Part shown: positions 1 through 9,396 of the stretch, piece by piece
How positions within the stretch are numbered: the stretch's first letter is position 1
How the letters are laid out: each line of letters opens with the position of its first letter
From: Neptunicella sp048268085
Lineage (GTDB): Bacteria; Pseudomonadota; Gammaproteobacteria; Enterobacterales; Alteromonadaceae
Reading direction: 5' to 3'
Length of the DNA: 64,000 nt
NCBI RefSeq assembly: GCF_048268085.1
Contig: NZ_JBLWWF010000005.1
Location: 176,814-240,813 of the forward strand
Position numbers and translations under genes: made by a program
Notes under the pieces: generated by a model
The model's input: the letters and a program-made list of their open reading frames with translations, nothing else
Databases searched by the model: none
What the model was told of the DNA's origin: nothing

Positions 1-1417
1 TTAACTGGCGATGACTAAATACCACCGGGTTAATCTGACTGACTAGAAAAGCAATACCCAGTCCCGAACCAAAACCCAGTATTAACACCAAGGTATAAAA
101 TATGATCCGATTCGGTCCAGAAGGCTTGGTAGGCAAACGAGGCGGATCAATAATACGAAATTGAATGTCATCAGTAGTCGCTTCAGCTTTGCGTGATAAT
201 TCGGCCGAATCTTTGCGGCTTAACAGTTCCAGATATTTAGATTTAATGATGCCATAATCACGATTGAGACCTTGAAATTCGGCTTCAATTAATGGAATCA
301 AGTTAATCTTTTCTTCTAACTTCTTGACCTCGGCCTTATAAGTTTGCACCCGTACTTCAATTGATGCGATCTCACTTTCAATATTGGCCACATTAATCTT
401 CATTTCCTGATAAACCGGATTCTGATTCACATTACCAAACTGACTATAAGATCCCGTACTACTAGCGGCCTGACTCATTGCCTCAATTTGTTTTTTACGA
501 TCTTCTTTTAATCGGGCTAACAATCCTTTAATTTTTATCACGTCCGGATGTTGCTCGGTATACTGAATTAACAGTTCGTCCAGACGTGCTTGCATCGATT
601 CTATGCGGCTATCATATTGCGTACTGATACTCGGATTGGTATCAATGTCAGGTGTTGGTGAAGCTAATCCAAATACCGGCTCTTCACCGGCTAATTGTGC
701 TTTAGCCGACGCCAACTGAGACTTCAGCTCATTTAAACGCAGTTCGGCATCTTGCAATTGAGCCTTTTGTGCCTGCAAGCGGGTATAATAGTCGCCAGTA
801 TCACCTGGCGCCTTATCCATTCGGGTACGTTTAAACTCAGCCAAACGTTGTTCAGATTCCTGCAAACGTTGCTCATACTCTTTAATTTGCCGATTAATAA
901 ATTCTTCTGCCGAGTCACTACTCTTGCGATTGGAACCTAAAGAGGTTTCAACAAATTCATTTAAGGTAATTTGAACGATTTTTTGCGATAACTCGGGGGT
1001 ATAGGACGGGTAGCTAATAGTGTAAATATTATCTTCACGAGTCGTGCTTAGACCGATATTTTTCTTTAACTCATCAATCACTTCATCAAGCTCTTGTTGA
1101 GTTTTAGCGGTAATATCCAAATCCGCTTCACGGGCAATTTTTTCTAGTGTGGGGCGACTTAATAGTGTTCTTGCCACTAAATTAACTTGTTGCTCCGGAT
1201 CATTATAAACGGCTAAACCTCTTAAAAGAGGTCGTAACAAGCTGTTGGTATCAACAAACACTCGGGCAGACGACTCATATTCGTCTGGCATCGATGCAAC
1301 CAATCCCCAGCCAATCGGACAAATAAGCCAAGACGACATAATAATATAACGCTTCTTGATCCAAATTCCTTTTAAGAAGGTTAACACCTGATCAAGCGCT
1401 TGCTGAATTCCCATCAT
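1..1417 (-). CDS. XrtA-system polysaccharide chain-length determinant (partial, C-terminus outside window)
   Basis: Inner-membrane Wzz/GNVR-type protein that sets exopolysaccharide chain length. The frame is open from ATG 1417 (a second ATG lies at 1414) to the window edge, about 472 residues. It begins with MMGIQQALDQ, has a first membrane segment near residues 24-42 (YIIMSSWLICPIGWGLVASM), a long Gln/Glu-rich coiled-coil middle, and a second membrane segment followed by FLVSQINPVVFSHRQL, a typical end of this family (GNVR-type with Asn-Pro after TM2). The TTA at the first three bases of the window is out of frame, so the gene continues past the edge. It lies 77 bp downstream of the export lipoprotein on the same strand, probably in one operon; the family's partner tyrosine kinase would be expected just outside. 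Confidence 0.9.
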   Translation of the reverse strand, partial: MMGIQQALDQVLTFLKGIWIKKRYIIMSSWLICPIGWGLVASMPDEYESSARVFVDTNSLLRPLLRGLAVYNDPEQQVNLVARTLLSRPTLEKIAREADLDITAKTQQELDEVIDELKKNIGLSTTREDNIYTISYPSYTPELSQKIVQITLNEFVETSLGSNRKSSDSAEEFINRQIKEYEQRLQESEQRLAEFKRTRMDKAPGDTGDYYTRLQAQKAQLQDAELRLNELKSQLASAKAQLAGEEPVFGLASPTPDIDTNPSISTQYDSRIESMQARLDELLIQYTEQHPDVIKIKGLLARLKEDRKKQIEAMSQAASSTGSYSQFGNVNQNPVYQEMKINVANIESEIASIEVRVQTYKAEVKKLEEKINLIPLIEAEFQGLNRDYGIIKSKYLELLSRKDSAELSRKAEATTDDIQFRIIDPPRLPTKPSGPNRIIFYTLVLILGFGSGLGIAFLVSQINPVVFSHRQL

Positions 1418-1494
1418 AATTTATTACTACTACGGCTCATTAAATTGTTAAAAAATAGCGAAAAATTATACCCTGCTCTAAATAAACTTAGAAT

Positions 1495-2124
1495 CTAAAA
1501 CCAGGCTTCCGGAATAATTAAAATATCACCGGGCAAAATATCTACATTCGCGGAAATATCACCCTCTTTAATCAGAGATTCCAAATACACTGAATATTCT
1601 TTTTGCACCCCATCAACCACCCGAATTAATTTAGCATCATCGCCATCGGCAAATTGAGTCAAGCCCCCCACCTGAATCATCAAATCCAGTAAAGTCATGT
1701 CTTCTGCATAACTCACTGAACGTGGATTGGTTGCCTCACCAATAACCCGCACTTGCTCACTAAACGGCCCGTTAAATCGGCTAAGACTCACCGTCACAAT
1801 AGGATCCCGAATATATTTGGATAGTGCTTTTTCAACATCTCGGGCGAGTTGCGTTGGGGTTTTACCCGTCACCGGAATATCTTCAACCAGTGAGGTAGTA
1901 ATTTTTCCATCTGGGCGAACTAAAAAAGAACCTGATACTTCAGGATTACGCCACACGAAAATATTTAAGTTATCTCCCGGCCCGATTAAATAATTGTAAT
2001 CATTGACTGATGTTGTTAATGAAGCGTGAGTCGTCGCAGGAGGAAGTGAGTTTGTGGTACAGCCGCCTAACATCCACACTAATAAAAACATGCAGGCAAC
2101 AGGTGTTATTTTTGTTTTCATCAT
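1495..2124 (-). CDS. XrtA-system polysaccharide export lipoprotein (Wza-like)
   Basis: Outer-membrane polysaccharide export protein of the Poly_export/SLBB class. A lipoprotein signal with lipobox LGGC starts the protein; the mature part opens with the export-domain signature YLIGPGDNLNIFVWRNPEVS, and an SLBB-like fold follows (VRVIGEATNPRSVSYAEDMT). It ends in DILPGDILIIPEAWF, as in short Wza-like members. The longest frame starts at 2139, but ATG 2124 is preferred because a GGAA lies 7 bases before it and the signal peptide then begins MMKTKITP. The divergent core operon starts at 2294, so 2125-2293 is a shared AT-rich promoter region in which I see no clear sigma-54 site. Confidence 0.9.
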   Translation of the reverse strand: MMKTKITPVACMFLLVWMLGGCTTNSLPPATTHASLTTSVNDYNYLIGPGDNLNIFVWRNPEVSGSFLVRPDGKITTSLVEDIPVTGKTPTQLARDVEKALSKYIRDPIVTVSLSRFNGPFSEQVRVIGEATNPRSVSYAEDMTLLDLMIQVGGLTQFADGDDAKLIRVVDGVQKEYSVYLESLIKEGDISANVDILPGDILIIPEAWF

Positions 2125-2293
2125 GTACAGTTTCCACATCAGTCAAATTAAAAATAAATTAGCTTAGTTTTAACAGATTCAATAAGATTAGCAACCTTAA
2201 TAGAGTTGAAAAAGTTAACATAAACAGAAATATCTCAACTAGTTATAACAACAAACACTAATTACTTTAGACAAACAAATTGCGAGAGCCTTA

Positions 2294-3703
2294 ATGGGAC
2301 CAGGAAAAGGAAAGCAGGTTAGACGCTCCAACATACTTGTCATATTAGAAGCCATTATCATTGCTTATGTGGCTCATTTGGCCAGTTGGGTTGTCACGCA
2401 AATAGCCGAAAACGCTGCACCAGCAGAAAATAAAATACTAGCTATCAATATTGCTCTACTGGTTATCTTAGTGCAATTGTCCGCCCTCTCTGTGGGCTTG
2501 TATGAAGCCAAACTCAGAGAATCCTTTCGGGGAATTTTACGACGTATTTTTGTCAGCGTTGCTATCAGTTATTTTGTTATGGAGTTGCTAACCAGCACGT
2601 TATTACAAAACCTCAGTATGCACGTCTACTATCTCCCAGTGACATCCGGTTTAATCATTCTGGCCTTATCTATTTTCCGTTACTTCTCAAATAAAATGGG
2701 TGCGTTAGGTCTGGGTAAAAATCGAATCATTGTGATCGGTGCCGGAGAAAGAGCGGCCATAATTGAACAGCGTATGCGTCGCGATGTAGATAGATTAGGC
2801 TTTGAACTGGCCGGTTTTATTCCCATGCCCGGGGATAATCGAGAAAACGGCATCAAGCAGGAACAGCTCATCCACGTGCCTATTGACGACGACTTCCGCA
2901 CCTATTTAACGGATAATGATATTGAAGAAATTGTCATTGCCTGTGATCAGCGGCGAGGCACTTTGCCAATCGATATATTATTTGATTGCCGGGTAAGAGG
3001 TATCGAGATTGTCGATATTCTGGATTTTATGGAACGTGAATCCGGACAAATCGCCGTGAATATGATCTACCCCAGTTGGGTCATCTACTCAAATGGTTTT
3101 CACACCCATAACTATTTACGCGATGCGGTTAATTACGCGATCAATGCCTTTCTGGCATTATTTGTTCTACTGTTCACCTGGCCATTAATGCTATGTACCG
3201 TGTTAGCAATTTGGATAGAAGACGGGATCCGCGCCCCTATATTGTATCGTCAGGATAGAATCGGCATTAATGGCCAAGTATTCAGAATCATCAAATACCG
3301 CAGCATGGGGTTAGATGCTGAAAAAGATGGTGCCCAATGGGCTTCTAAAAATGATTCTCGCACCACGAAAGTTGGCAACTTTATTCGTAAATATCGAATT
3401 GATGAACTCCCACAATTACTTAATGTATTGCGCGGAGAAATGGGTTTTATTGGGCCTCGTCCTGAGCGGCCTGAATTTGTTGAAGAATTGATCCGTGAGA
3501 TTCCTTATTATAATCAGCGACATAACGTGCGTCCTGGTCTGGCAGGCTGGGCACAGCTAAATTACCCTTACGGTGCCAGCGTTGAAGATTCAATGGAAAA
3601 ACTCAAATTCGATTTGTATTACGTTAAACATCAAAGTCTAATGCTGGATTTACTTATCCTAATCCGCACCGTTGAAGTAGTGTTATTCGGCAAAGGACGA
3701 TAA
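2294..3703 (+). CDS. XrtA-system undecaprenyl-phosphate sugar phosphotransferase (initiating transferase)
   Basis: Transfers the first sugar-1-phosphate to undecaprenyl phosphate, starting repeat-unit assembly at the inner membrane. Four to five N-terminal membrane segments (about residues 10-130) are followed by a nucleotide-binding CoA_binding_3-like region (NRIIVIGAGERAA) and, after another membrane helix near 280, the bacterial sugar transferase domain: KYRSM, DELPQLLNVLRGEMGFIGPR, and VRPGLAGWAQLNYPYG. The length (469 aa) and layout match the PEP-CTERM-associated EpsB-like family (TIGR03013). Start ATG 2294 has GAGAG 6-7 bases upstream. First gene of the core operon; its stop overlaps the next start (TAATG). 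Confidence 0.92.
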   Translation: MGPGKGKQVRRSNILVILEAIIIAYVAHLASWVVTQIAENAAPAENKILAINIALLVILVQLSALSVGLYEAKLRESFRGILRRIFVSVAISYFVMELLTSTLLQNLSMHVYYLPVTSGLIILALSIFRYFSNKMGALGLGKNRIIVIGAGERAAIIEQRMRRDVDRLGFELAGFIPMPGDNRENGIKQEQLIHVPIDDDFRTYLTDNDIEEIVIACDQRRGTLPIDILFDCRVRGIEIVDILDFMERESGQIAVNMIYPSWVIYSNGFHTHNYLRDAVNYAINAFLALFVLLFTWPLMLCTVLAIWIEDGIRAPILYRQDRIGINGQVFRIIKYRSMGLDAEKDGAQWASKNDSRTTKVGNFIRKYRIDELPQLLNVLRGEMGFIGPRPERPEFVEELIREIPYYNQRHNVRPGLAGWAQLNYPYGASVEDSMEKLKFDLYYVKHQSLMLDLLILIRTVEVVLFGKGR

Positions 3704-4545
3704 TGACTAAGTTATCCCCCACTATTAATGCAATGACCGTCGATGTTGAAGATTTTTTTCAAGTCTCGGCATTTGATAAGGTCATCTCTCCCGATAACTG
3801 GCAGGATTATCAACCACGGGTTGCGGATAATACTTATCGCTTAATGGATCTTTTCGATAAACATCAAGTTAAATCCACTTTTTTTGTATTAGGTTGGGTC
3901 GCAGAACGCTTTCCTGAATTAATCAAAGATATTCATGCCCGTGGCCATGAAATTGCTAGCCATGGGTATGCACATCGACGCGCTACCGAACAAACACAAC
4001 AGGTATTCCACCAAGACGTGTCACGCTCTAAAGACCATCTGGAGCAACTCATTGGCGAAGCCATATTGGGTTACCGAGCGCCTAGTTTTTCGATTAGCTA
4101 TAACAACCAATGGGCGTTTGAAACCTTGGTAGAGTTAGGCTTTAAATACAGTTCCAGTACCTATCCGGTAAAACATGATTTATATGGCACACCGGACTGG
4201 CCACGTTTTGCTTATCGCCGACCAGAGAACATTACTGAAATTCCGATTCCAACCTTGAAAATTTTAGGCCGACAAATGGCTATCGGTGGGGGAGGATACT
4301 TCCGTTTATATCCCTATGGGTTGTCCCGTAGTTTGATAAAACGTTATTTAAATGCCGAAAAACAACCTTATTCTTTCTACTTTCATCCTTGGGAAATTGA
4401 TCCCGAACAGCCTAGAGTGGCTGGTGCATCATGGAAGTCGAACTTTAGGCATTATATCAATTTGAATAAAACCTTTGGTAAATTGGAACAGCTATTGGTG
4501 GACTTTAACTGGTCAACCATGAAGGATGTCTACGGAGTAAGTTAG
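3703..4545 (+). CDS. XrtA-system polysaccharide deacetylase
   Basis: NodB-type carbohydrate esterase 4, predicted to remove N-acetyl groups from the exopolysaccharide. The N-terminus MTVDVEDFFQVSAF and the metal-binding stretch HEIASHGYAHR are hallmarks of the PEP-CTERM-associated deacetylase (TIGR03006), as is the C-terminal HPWEID motif. 280 aa, no visible signal peptide, so it may act in the cytoplasm or be peripheral. Start overlaps the upstream stop by one base (TAATG), indicating translational coupling. The second deacetylase at 22886 is a different NodB subtype. Confidence 0.92.
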   Translation: MTKLSPTINAMTVDVEDFFQVSAFDKVISPDNWQDYQPRVADNTYRLMDLFDKHQVKSTFFVLGWVAERFPELIKDIHARGHEIASHGYAHRRATEQTQQVFHQDVSRSKDHLEQLIGEAILGYRAPSFSISYNNQWAFETLVELGFKYSSSTYPVKHDLYGTPDWPRFAYRRPENITEIPIPTLKILGRQMAIGGGGYFRLYPYGLSRSLIKRYLNAEKQPYSFYFHPWEIDPEQPRVAGASWKSNFRHYINLNKTFGKLEQLLVDFNWSTMKDVYGVS

Positions 4546-4546
4546 C

Positions 4547-5587
4547 TTGTCTCATTTGGTTGTCAAAACACTCACGGCTGAACCATCAGTCTGTACCGCC
4601 TGGGATCAATTTGTCGATCAGTGCAAAAATGGTCATTTTTTCCATTTATCTGGCTGGAAGCAGGTTATTGAACAAGCCTATGGCCATCACTGCTATTTTT
4701 TATACGCGGAATCGAAACAACAGATTGTCGGCGTATTACCTTTAGTTCATCAAAAAAGTCGTTTATTTGGTAATGCATTAGTATCTACCCCTTTTTGCGT
4801 TTACGGCGGCGTAGCCAGCGATGACCCTGAGGTAATGATTTTTTTAGAGCAACAAGCGATTGAATTGGCTGAACGCTTGGCTGTCGATTATCTGGAATTA
4901 CGCTATCCCTTTGAGCGGGACAACAATCTCATTACTCGCAGTCAACATGTCACTTTTGGTTGTCACTTGGGTGAAGATAACGAAACCATTTTGGCGGCGG
5001 TAAAAAAGAAACAACGCGCGGTTATCCGTCATTCTCTAAATAGCGAATTAACCTTTGAAATTAACAATAATGTCGAGCAGTGCTATGAAATCTATTCCGA
5101 GAGTGTGCGCAATTTAGGCACTCCGGTTTTCCCCAAGCACTACTTTAGCGTGTTAAAAAACGTGTTTAACGATCAATGTGAAGTGCTCACCGTCAAACAT
5201 CACAATAAAGCCGTCTCTTCGGTACTCAGTTTTTATTACAAAGGGCAAGTATTACCTTATTACGGTGGCGGAACTCCTGAAGCGCGCAATTTGAAAAGTA
5301 ATGACTTTATGTACTATCAGTTGATGTGTCATGCACGGGCCGATAAAGACTGTGATTATTTTGATTTTGGCCGCAGCAAAGTGGATTCCGGTGCCTACAT
5401 TTATAAAAAGCACTGGGGAATGGACGCCACGCCTTTACATTATCAATATCATTTGGTGAAAGCCGATAGCTTGCCTAACCTGAGCCCCAATAATCCTAAA
5501 TACAAATTGTTTATCAATCTGTGGCAAAAACTCCCCATTGGCGTGAGTCGATTAATTGGCCCGTTTTTATCGAAATATTTAGGTTAG
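4547..5587 (+). CDS. FemAB-family protein, XrtA-associated (GNAT-like acyl/aminoacyl transferase)
   Basis: Belongs to the FemAB / Acetyltransf_6 fold group; the PEP-CTERM version is TIGR03019. Seen here: the N-terminal GHFFHLSGWKQVIEQAYGHH, central KKKQRAVIRHSLN, and the C-terminal YYGGGTPEARNLKSNDFMYY plus FDFGRSK, all typical. The substrate is unknown; transfer of an amino-acid or acyl group to the glycan is the usual inference. The frame begins at TTG 4547, one base after the previous stop, and GGAG lies 10 bases ahead of it; no in-frame ATG fits, so a TTG start is likely. Confidence 0.9.
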   Translation: MSHLVVKTLTAEPSVCTAWDQFVDQCKNGHFFHLSGWKQVIEQAYGHHCYFLYAESKQQIVGVLPLVHQKSRLFGNALVSTPFCVYGGVASDDPEVMIFLEQQAIELAERLAVDYLELRYPFERDNNLITRSQHVTFGCHLGEDNETILAAVKKKQRAVIRHSLNSELTFEINNNVEQCYEIYSESVRNLGTPVFPKHYFSVLKNVFNDQCEVLTVKHHNKAVSSVLSFYYKGQVLPYYGGGTPEARNLKSNDFMYYQLMCHARADKDCDYFDFGRSKVDSGAYIYKKHWGMDATPLHYQYHLVKADSLPNLSPNNPKYKLFINLWQKLPIGVSRLIGPFLSKYLG

Positions 5588-5590
5588 CCA

Positions 5591-6778
5591 ATGTCAAAAC
5601 CGTCGTTATTGTATCTTTGTCATCGCATCCCCTTTCCACCGAATAAGGGTGACAAAATTCGTTCCTTTAATATATTGCAGCAACTGGCTAAACATTATGA
5701 AGTGCATTTAGGCTGCTTTATTGATGACCCCTACGATCAACAATATGTCGAACAATTAAATACTTGGTGTAAAAGCGTATTTGCGCTGCCCGTCAACAAA
5801 TATTGGTCGACGCTTAAGTCGAGTATTGCCTTATTAACCGGCAATGCCTTATCCATTCCCTATTACCACCGTTCGGCTATGCAGTTATGGGTCGATCATA
5901 GCTGTGCCCAATTCAATATTACCAAGGCGTTAATTTTTTCCTCGACCATGGCGCAATATGTGATTGATAAAGAGCAATTACATACCGTCGTCGACTTTGT
6001 TGACGTAGATTCCGATAAATGGCGACAGTATGCACAAGAGGCGAATCCAGTGAAAAAATGGGTTTACCAGCGAGAATGGCGCACCTTGCAACAATTTGAA
6101 AATACCGTGGCGAATAAAGTGGTCCATTCGCTATTTGTTTCGCCGCAAGAAGCGGAACTATTCCGTCAGCAACTACAGCCTGCCACACGAGATAAAATTG
6201 GCCATTTATTAAATGGCGTGGATACAGAATATTTTGATCCGGCTAACCCAGATATTGAACCAATCAACGAGTCTATCGATGTCGCCTTTACTGGTGCAAT
6301 GGATTACTGGGCTAATGTAGATGCGGCTATATGGTTTGTTAAGTCTGTATGGCCAATTGTGCGACAACGTTATCCGCAAGCCACCTTCTTTATTGTCGGT
6401 GGGAATCCGAGCACCTCAATACAGGCCTTACATGGCAAAAACGGCATCACCGTGACGGGTCGAGTAAAAGATGTACGCCCTTACGTATTGCAGGCCAAAA
6501 TCAACGTCGCTCCTCTACAAATTGCCCGTGGCATTCAAAATAAAGTCCTCGAAGCCATGGCATTAGCCAAACCCGTTATCGCAACATCAATGGCAATAGA
6601 AGGCATTGATGCACAAAATGAACACATTAGCATTTTTGACGACGCAACAAACTTTGCTGATTCGGTTTGTGCTTATATCGAAAAACGGCAAGATGCGCCG
6701 ATGAGCAGAGCATGGATTATTGAAAACCTGCAATGGCATGAGACATTGAACGAGTTGCCAGTGTTACTCAATCACTAA
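5591..6778 (+). CDS. XrtA-associated glycosyltransferase, Stp1 family (GT4)
   Basis: Retaining GT-B glycosyltransferase. The N-terminus LLYLCHRIPFPPNKGDKIRS is diagnostic for the PEP-CTERM sugar transferase Stp1 (TIGR03087). The C-terminal half has the donor-binding segment PLQIARGIQNKVLEAMALAK. 395 aa, cytoplasmic or peripheral membrane. It starts three bases after the FemAB stop and precedes exosortase A by 29 bp, an order common in XrtA loci. The sugar added cannot be told from sequence. Confidence 0.92.
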   Translation: MSKPSLLYLCHRIPFPPNKGDKIRSFNILQQLAKHYEVHLGCFIDDPYDQQYVEQLNTWCKSVFALPVNKYWSTLKSSIALLTGNALSIPYYHRSAMQLWVDHSCAQFNITKALIFSSTMAQYVIDKEQLHTVVDFVDVDSDKWRQYAQEANPVKKWVYQREWRTLQQFENTVANKVVHSLFVSPQEAELFRQQLQPATRDKIGHLLNGVDTEYFDPANPDIEPINESIDVAFTGAMDYWANVDAAIWFVKSVWPIVRQRYPQATFFIVGGNPSTSIQALHGKNGITVTGRVKDVRPYVLQAKINVAPLQIARGIQNKVLEAMALAKPVIATSMAIEGIDAQNEHISIFDDATNFADSVCAYIEKRQDAPMSRAWIIENLQWHETLNELPVLLNH

Positions 6779-6807
6779 ATTAAGCTGGCATAGAAGGATT
6801 TATATCA

Positions 6808-8256
6808 ATGCAAAACAAAAATAATATAGGAATCCTACCGTTACTTATTACGGTTTTTGTGATTTGGGCGGGCTTGTTTTATGGCAGCATTGCTTCCACC
6901 GTTGATATTTGGGAGCGTTCGGAAACCTTTACTCACGGTTTCATCATTTTTCCAATATGCGTGTACTTAATCTATCAAAACTGGAGTGCATTAGAACGAG
7001 CAACGGTTAACCCTAATTATTGGGCGATCATCCCCATTTTAGCCACCATGGTAATTTGGTTACTAGGCAACTTGGCGCAAATGCTGGTAATTGAACAAGG
7101 TGCCACTTTTTTACTTTTACCCTTATTTCTTTGGCTAACACTTGGTAATCAGGCATGTAGAATTATTTTATTTCCGCTTGTTTTTTGGATGTTTAGCGTA
7201 CCTGCGGGAGAATTTCTGATCCCCGCATTACAGGACCTGACGGCAGACATAACTGTCTATGCATTGCAGTTAACTAATGTCCCGGTTTATAGAGAGGGAT
7301 TATACATAGCCGTACCGGGGGGATTATTTGAAGTCGCAGTAGCCTGTTCAGGTATTCGGTATTTGATTGCGTCGTTTACCTTGGGGACTTTATTTGCCTA
7401 TTTAAGCTATACCAGTCGCAAGAAACAAATTATTTTTATTCTTTTCTCATTATTTTTACCACTGCTAGCCAATGGTATTCGAGCCTATGGGATTGTCATG
7501 ATCGCCCATCTATCGGAGATGAAATACGCCACCGGTGTCGATCATCTCATTTATGGCTGGTTATTTTTTGGCGTGGTCATCCTGTTAATGTTTTATATTG
7601 GTAATATTTGGCGTGATCCGTTACCTGAGAGCTACCATTCCGACACCCCCAAAACCCGATTGAGTATTCGCTCCTCTTTACCACCTTTAATCTGTTTTTT
7701 GGCAGCAACATTTTTAATGCAAAGCTATCGGGCCAGTGTGGCCAATATGCCCGAAATTACTGATTTTGATCCCCAATCTGTCGTGCAACTCAACGGGGAC
7801 AATAGCGATCCTAGCTGGTTACCCCGTTTTCAGAATCCGAGTATTGAGCAGACTGGACATACGCAAAATATAGATGCTTACATCGCCTATTATGGTGCGA
7901 ACCGACAAAATCATGAGTTAATTAATAGCGTTAACCTAGTCTACAACGAGAGAGCCTGGTCAAAAGTGACGCGTCACTCTGGTGAACGGTTTAACACCAT
8001 TGAAATTATTAACAGCCAAGGTACTAAACGCTTATTGGCATACACCTATGTCAATCAATGGCTCGTGAGTCCGTCGACGCTGAAGATTAAATTATCACAA
8101 GCCATTCAGGCTCTATTAGGCCAACCGCAAACGGGTTATTTCATCGCTATATCACTACCGTTAAATCCACTTGGTACTAATAAGGCAGAATTAACCGACT
8201 TTGCCGAGCAGCATTTGAACGAAACGTTGAAGGATGCGTTAAGTGCATCAAACTAA
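6808..8256 (+). CDS. xrtA: Exosortase A with C-terminal EpsI domain
   Basis: Inner-membrane cysteine peptidase/transpeptidase that recognises PEP-CTERM tails. About eight membrane segments occupy residues 8-270. The conserved triad positions are visible: Cys180 in VACSGIRY, Arg225 in ANGIRAYG and His246 in GVDHLIYGWLFFG. Residues about 300-480 form the soluble EpsI-type domain fused to the exosortase in XrtA proteins. 482 aa is a normal length for the fused form. RBS AAGGA sits upstream of ATG 6808. Likely substrates in the window are the two PEP-CTERM proteins at 45748 and 47096. The 3' end overlaps the next gene by 14 bases. Confidence 0.95.
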   Translation: MQNKNNIGILPLLITVFVIWAGLFYGSIASTVDIWERSETFTHGFIIFPICVYLIYQNWSALERATVNPNYWAIIPILATMVIWLLGNLAQMLVIEQGATFLLLPLFLWLTLGNQACRIILFPLVFWMFSVPAGEFLIPALQDLTADITVYALQLTNVPVYREGLYIAVPGGLFEVAVACSGIRYLIASFTLGTLFAYLSYTSRKKQIIFILFSLFLPLLANGIRAYGIVMIAHLSEMKYATGVDHLIYGWLFFGVVILLMFYIGNIWRDPLPESYHSDTPKTRLSIRSSLPPLICFLAATFLMQSYRASVANMPEITDFDPQSVVQLNGDNSDPSWLPRFQNPSIEQTGHTQNIDAYIAYYGANRQNHELINSVNLVYNERAWSKVTRHSGERFNTIEIINSQGTKRLLAYTYVNQWLVSPSTLKIKLSQAIQALLGQPQTGYFIAISLPLNPLGTNKAELTDFAEQHLNETLKDALSASN

Positions 8257-9385
8257 ATTACATATCGCGCATATCATCTATCGGTTTGATACCGGTGGGT
8301 TGGAGAATGGAGTCGTTAATTTAATTAACCATCTTAATCCAGAGCGTTATCAACACAGTATTATCACCTTAACCGGGTGCAATCCTGATTTTGCAGCGCG
8401 AATAAAAACCAGCAATGTGCAATTTTTTGATTTAGCCAAGAAAGAGGGAAATGACTGGGGCATGTTTGTGCGCCTCAATAGGCAGCTTAAGCAACTGCAA
8501 CCAGACATATTGCACACCCGCAATCTCACCTCGGTTGAATGCCAACTTGTTGGTTGGTGGCGTGGAATTAAAGTACGCATTCATGGTGAACATGGTTGGG
8601 ATGTGAATGATTTAGGCGGCAGCAATCCCAAATATCAGTTATTAAGAAAACTATTTCGCCCATTTATCCACCATTATGTTGCCTTATCGTCAGAAGCCAA
8701 ACATTACCTGCAGCATAAGATAGGCGTACCGGCAAACAAAACTACGCTGATTTGTAATGGTGTCGATACCCAAAAATTTGCCCCACAGTCAGATAAAGCC
8801 ATCGATTTACCCGAGTCATTTTATGCCACCGGCAACCTGATTTTTGCCACTGTAGGCCGATTGGCCGAAGTCAAAAATCAACCCTTTTTACTTGAAGCTT
8901 TTATCCAGTTACGTCAGCAACATCCCCAATGGCAAGACAAGTTAAAATTGCTAATCGTGGGCGATGGTATCTTGATGAATCAGCTGGTAGCGCGAATCAA
9001 ACAAGCCGGTATTGAAGAGCATGTTTATTTGGCCGGTAACCGACAAGACGTCAATAAATTAATGAATACAATGGATATTTTTGTTTTACCTTCCTTAGCA
9101 GAAGGTATTTCAAATACCATACTAGAAGCCATGGCTTGCGGATTACCCGTAATTGCAACCGCAGTGGGAGGGAATCCAGATTTAATTATGCCTGAACACC
9201 AACAAAGTCATTTAGTTAGTGTCAATGATGTGCAAACATTATCCAATGCAATGGCAATCTATATCGATAATCAAGATAAACTGGCGCAGGATCGTATTGC
9301 CGTTAGAGAATATTGCGTTAACAATTTTAGTATCGACACCATGGTGAATAAATATCACCAGTTATATCAATCATTTGGGCAGTAA
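8243..9385 (+). CDS. XrtA-associated glycosyltransferase, Stp2 family (GT4)
   Basis: GT-B glycosyltransferase matching the PEP-CTERM Stp2 family (TIGR03088): N-terminus HIAHIIYRFDTGGLENGVVN, acceptor-domain histidine in HGEHGWDV, donor site PSLAEGISNTILEAMACGLP. Start is GTG 8243 with AAGGA 8 bases upstream, inside the end of xrtA, so translation is coupled. It probably adds a sugar to the lipid-linked repeat unit on the cytoplasmic face. Confidence 0.92.
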   Translation: MHQTKLHIAHIIYRFDTGGLENGVVNLINHLNPERYQHSIITLTGCNPDFAARIKTSNVQFFDLAKKEGNDWGMFVRLNRQLKQLQPDILHTRNLTSVECQLVGWWRGIKVRIHGEHGWDVNDLGGSNPKYQLLRKLFRPFIHHYVALSSEAKHYLQHKIGVPANKTTLICNGVDTQKFAPQSDKAIDLPESFYATGNLIFATVGRLAEVKNQPFLLEAFIQLRQQHPQWQDKLKLLIVGDGILMNQLVARIKQAGIEEHVYLAGNRQDVNKLMNTMDIFVLPSLAEGISNTILEAMACGLPVIATAVGGNPDLIMPEHQQSHLVSVNDVQTLSNAMAIYIDNQDKLAQDRIAVREYCVNNFSIDTMVNKYHQLYQSFGQ

Positions 9386-9396
9386 GGACTACAAGA

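Noticed and set aside
1..3. TAA on the minus strand at the window edge as the stop of the chain-length determinant
   Set aside because: It is out of frame with the coding sequence (codons fall on positions 4-2 and 1 onward), so the gene continues outside.
6780..6808. TGGCATAGAAGGATTT before xrtA as a sigma-54 promoter
   Set aside because: The -12 GC is absent; the AAGGA is simply the ribosome-binding site.
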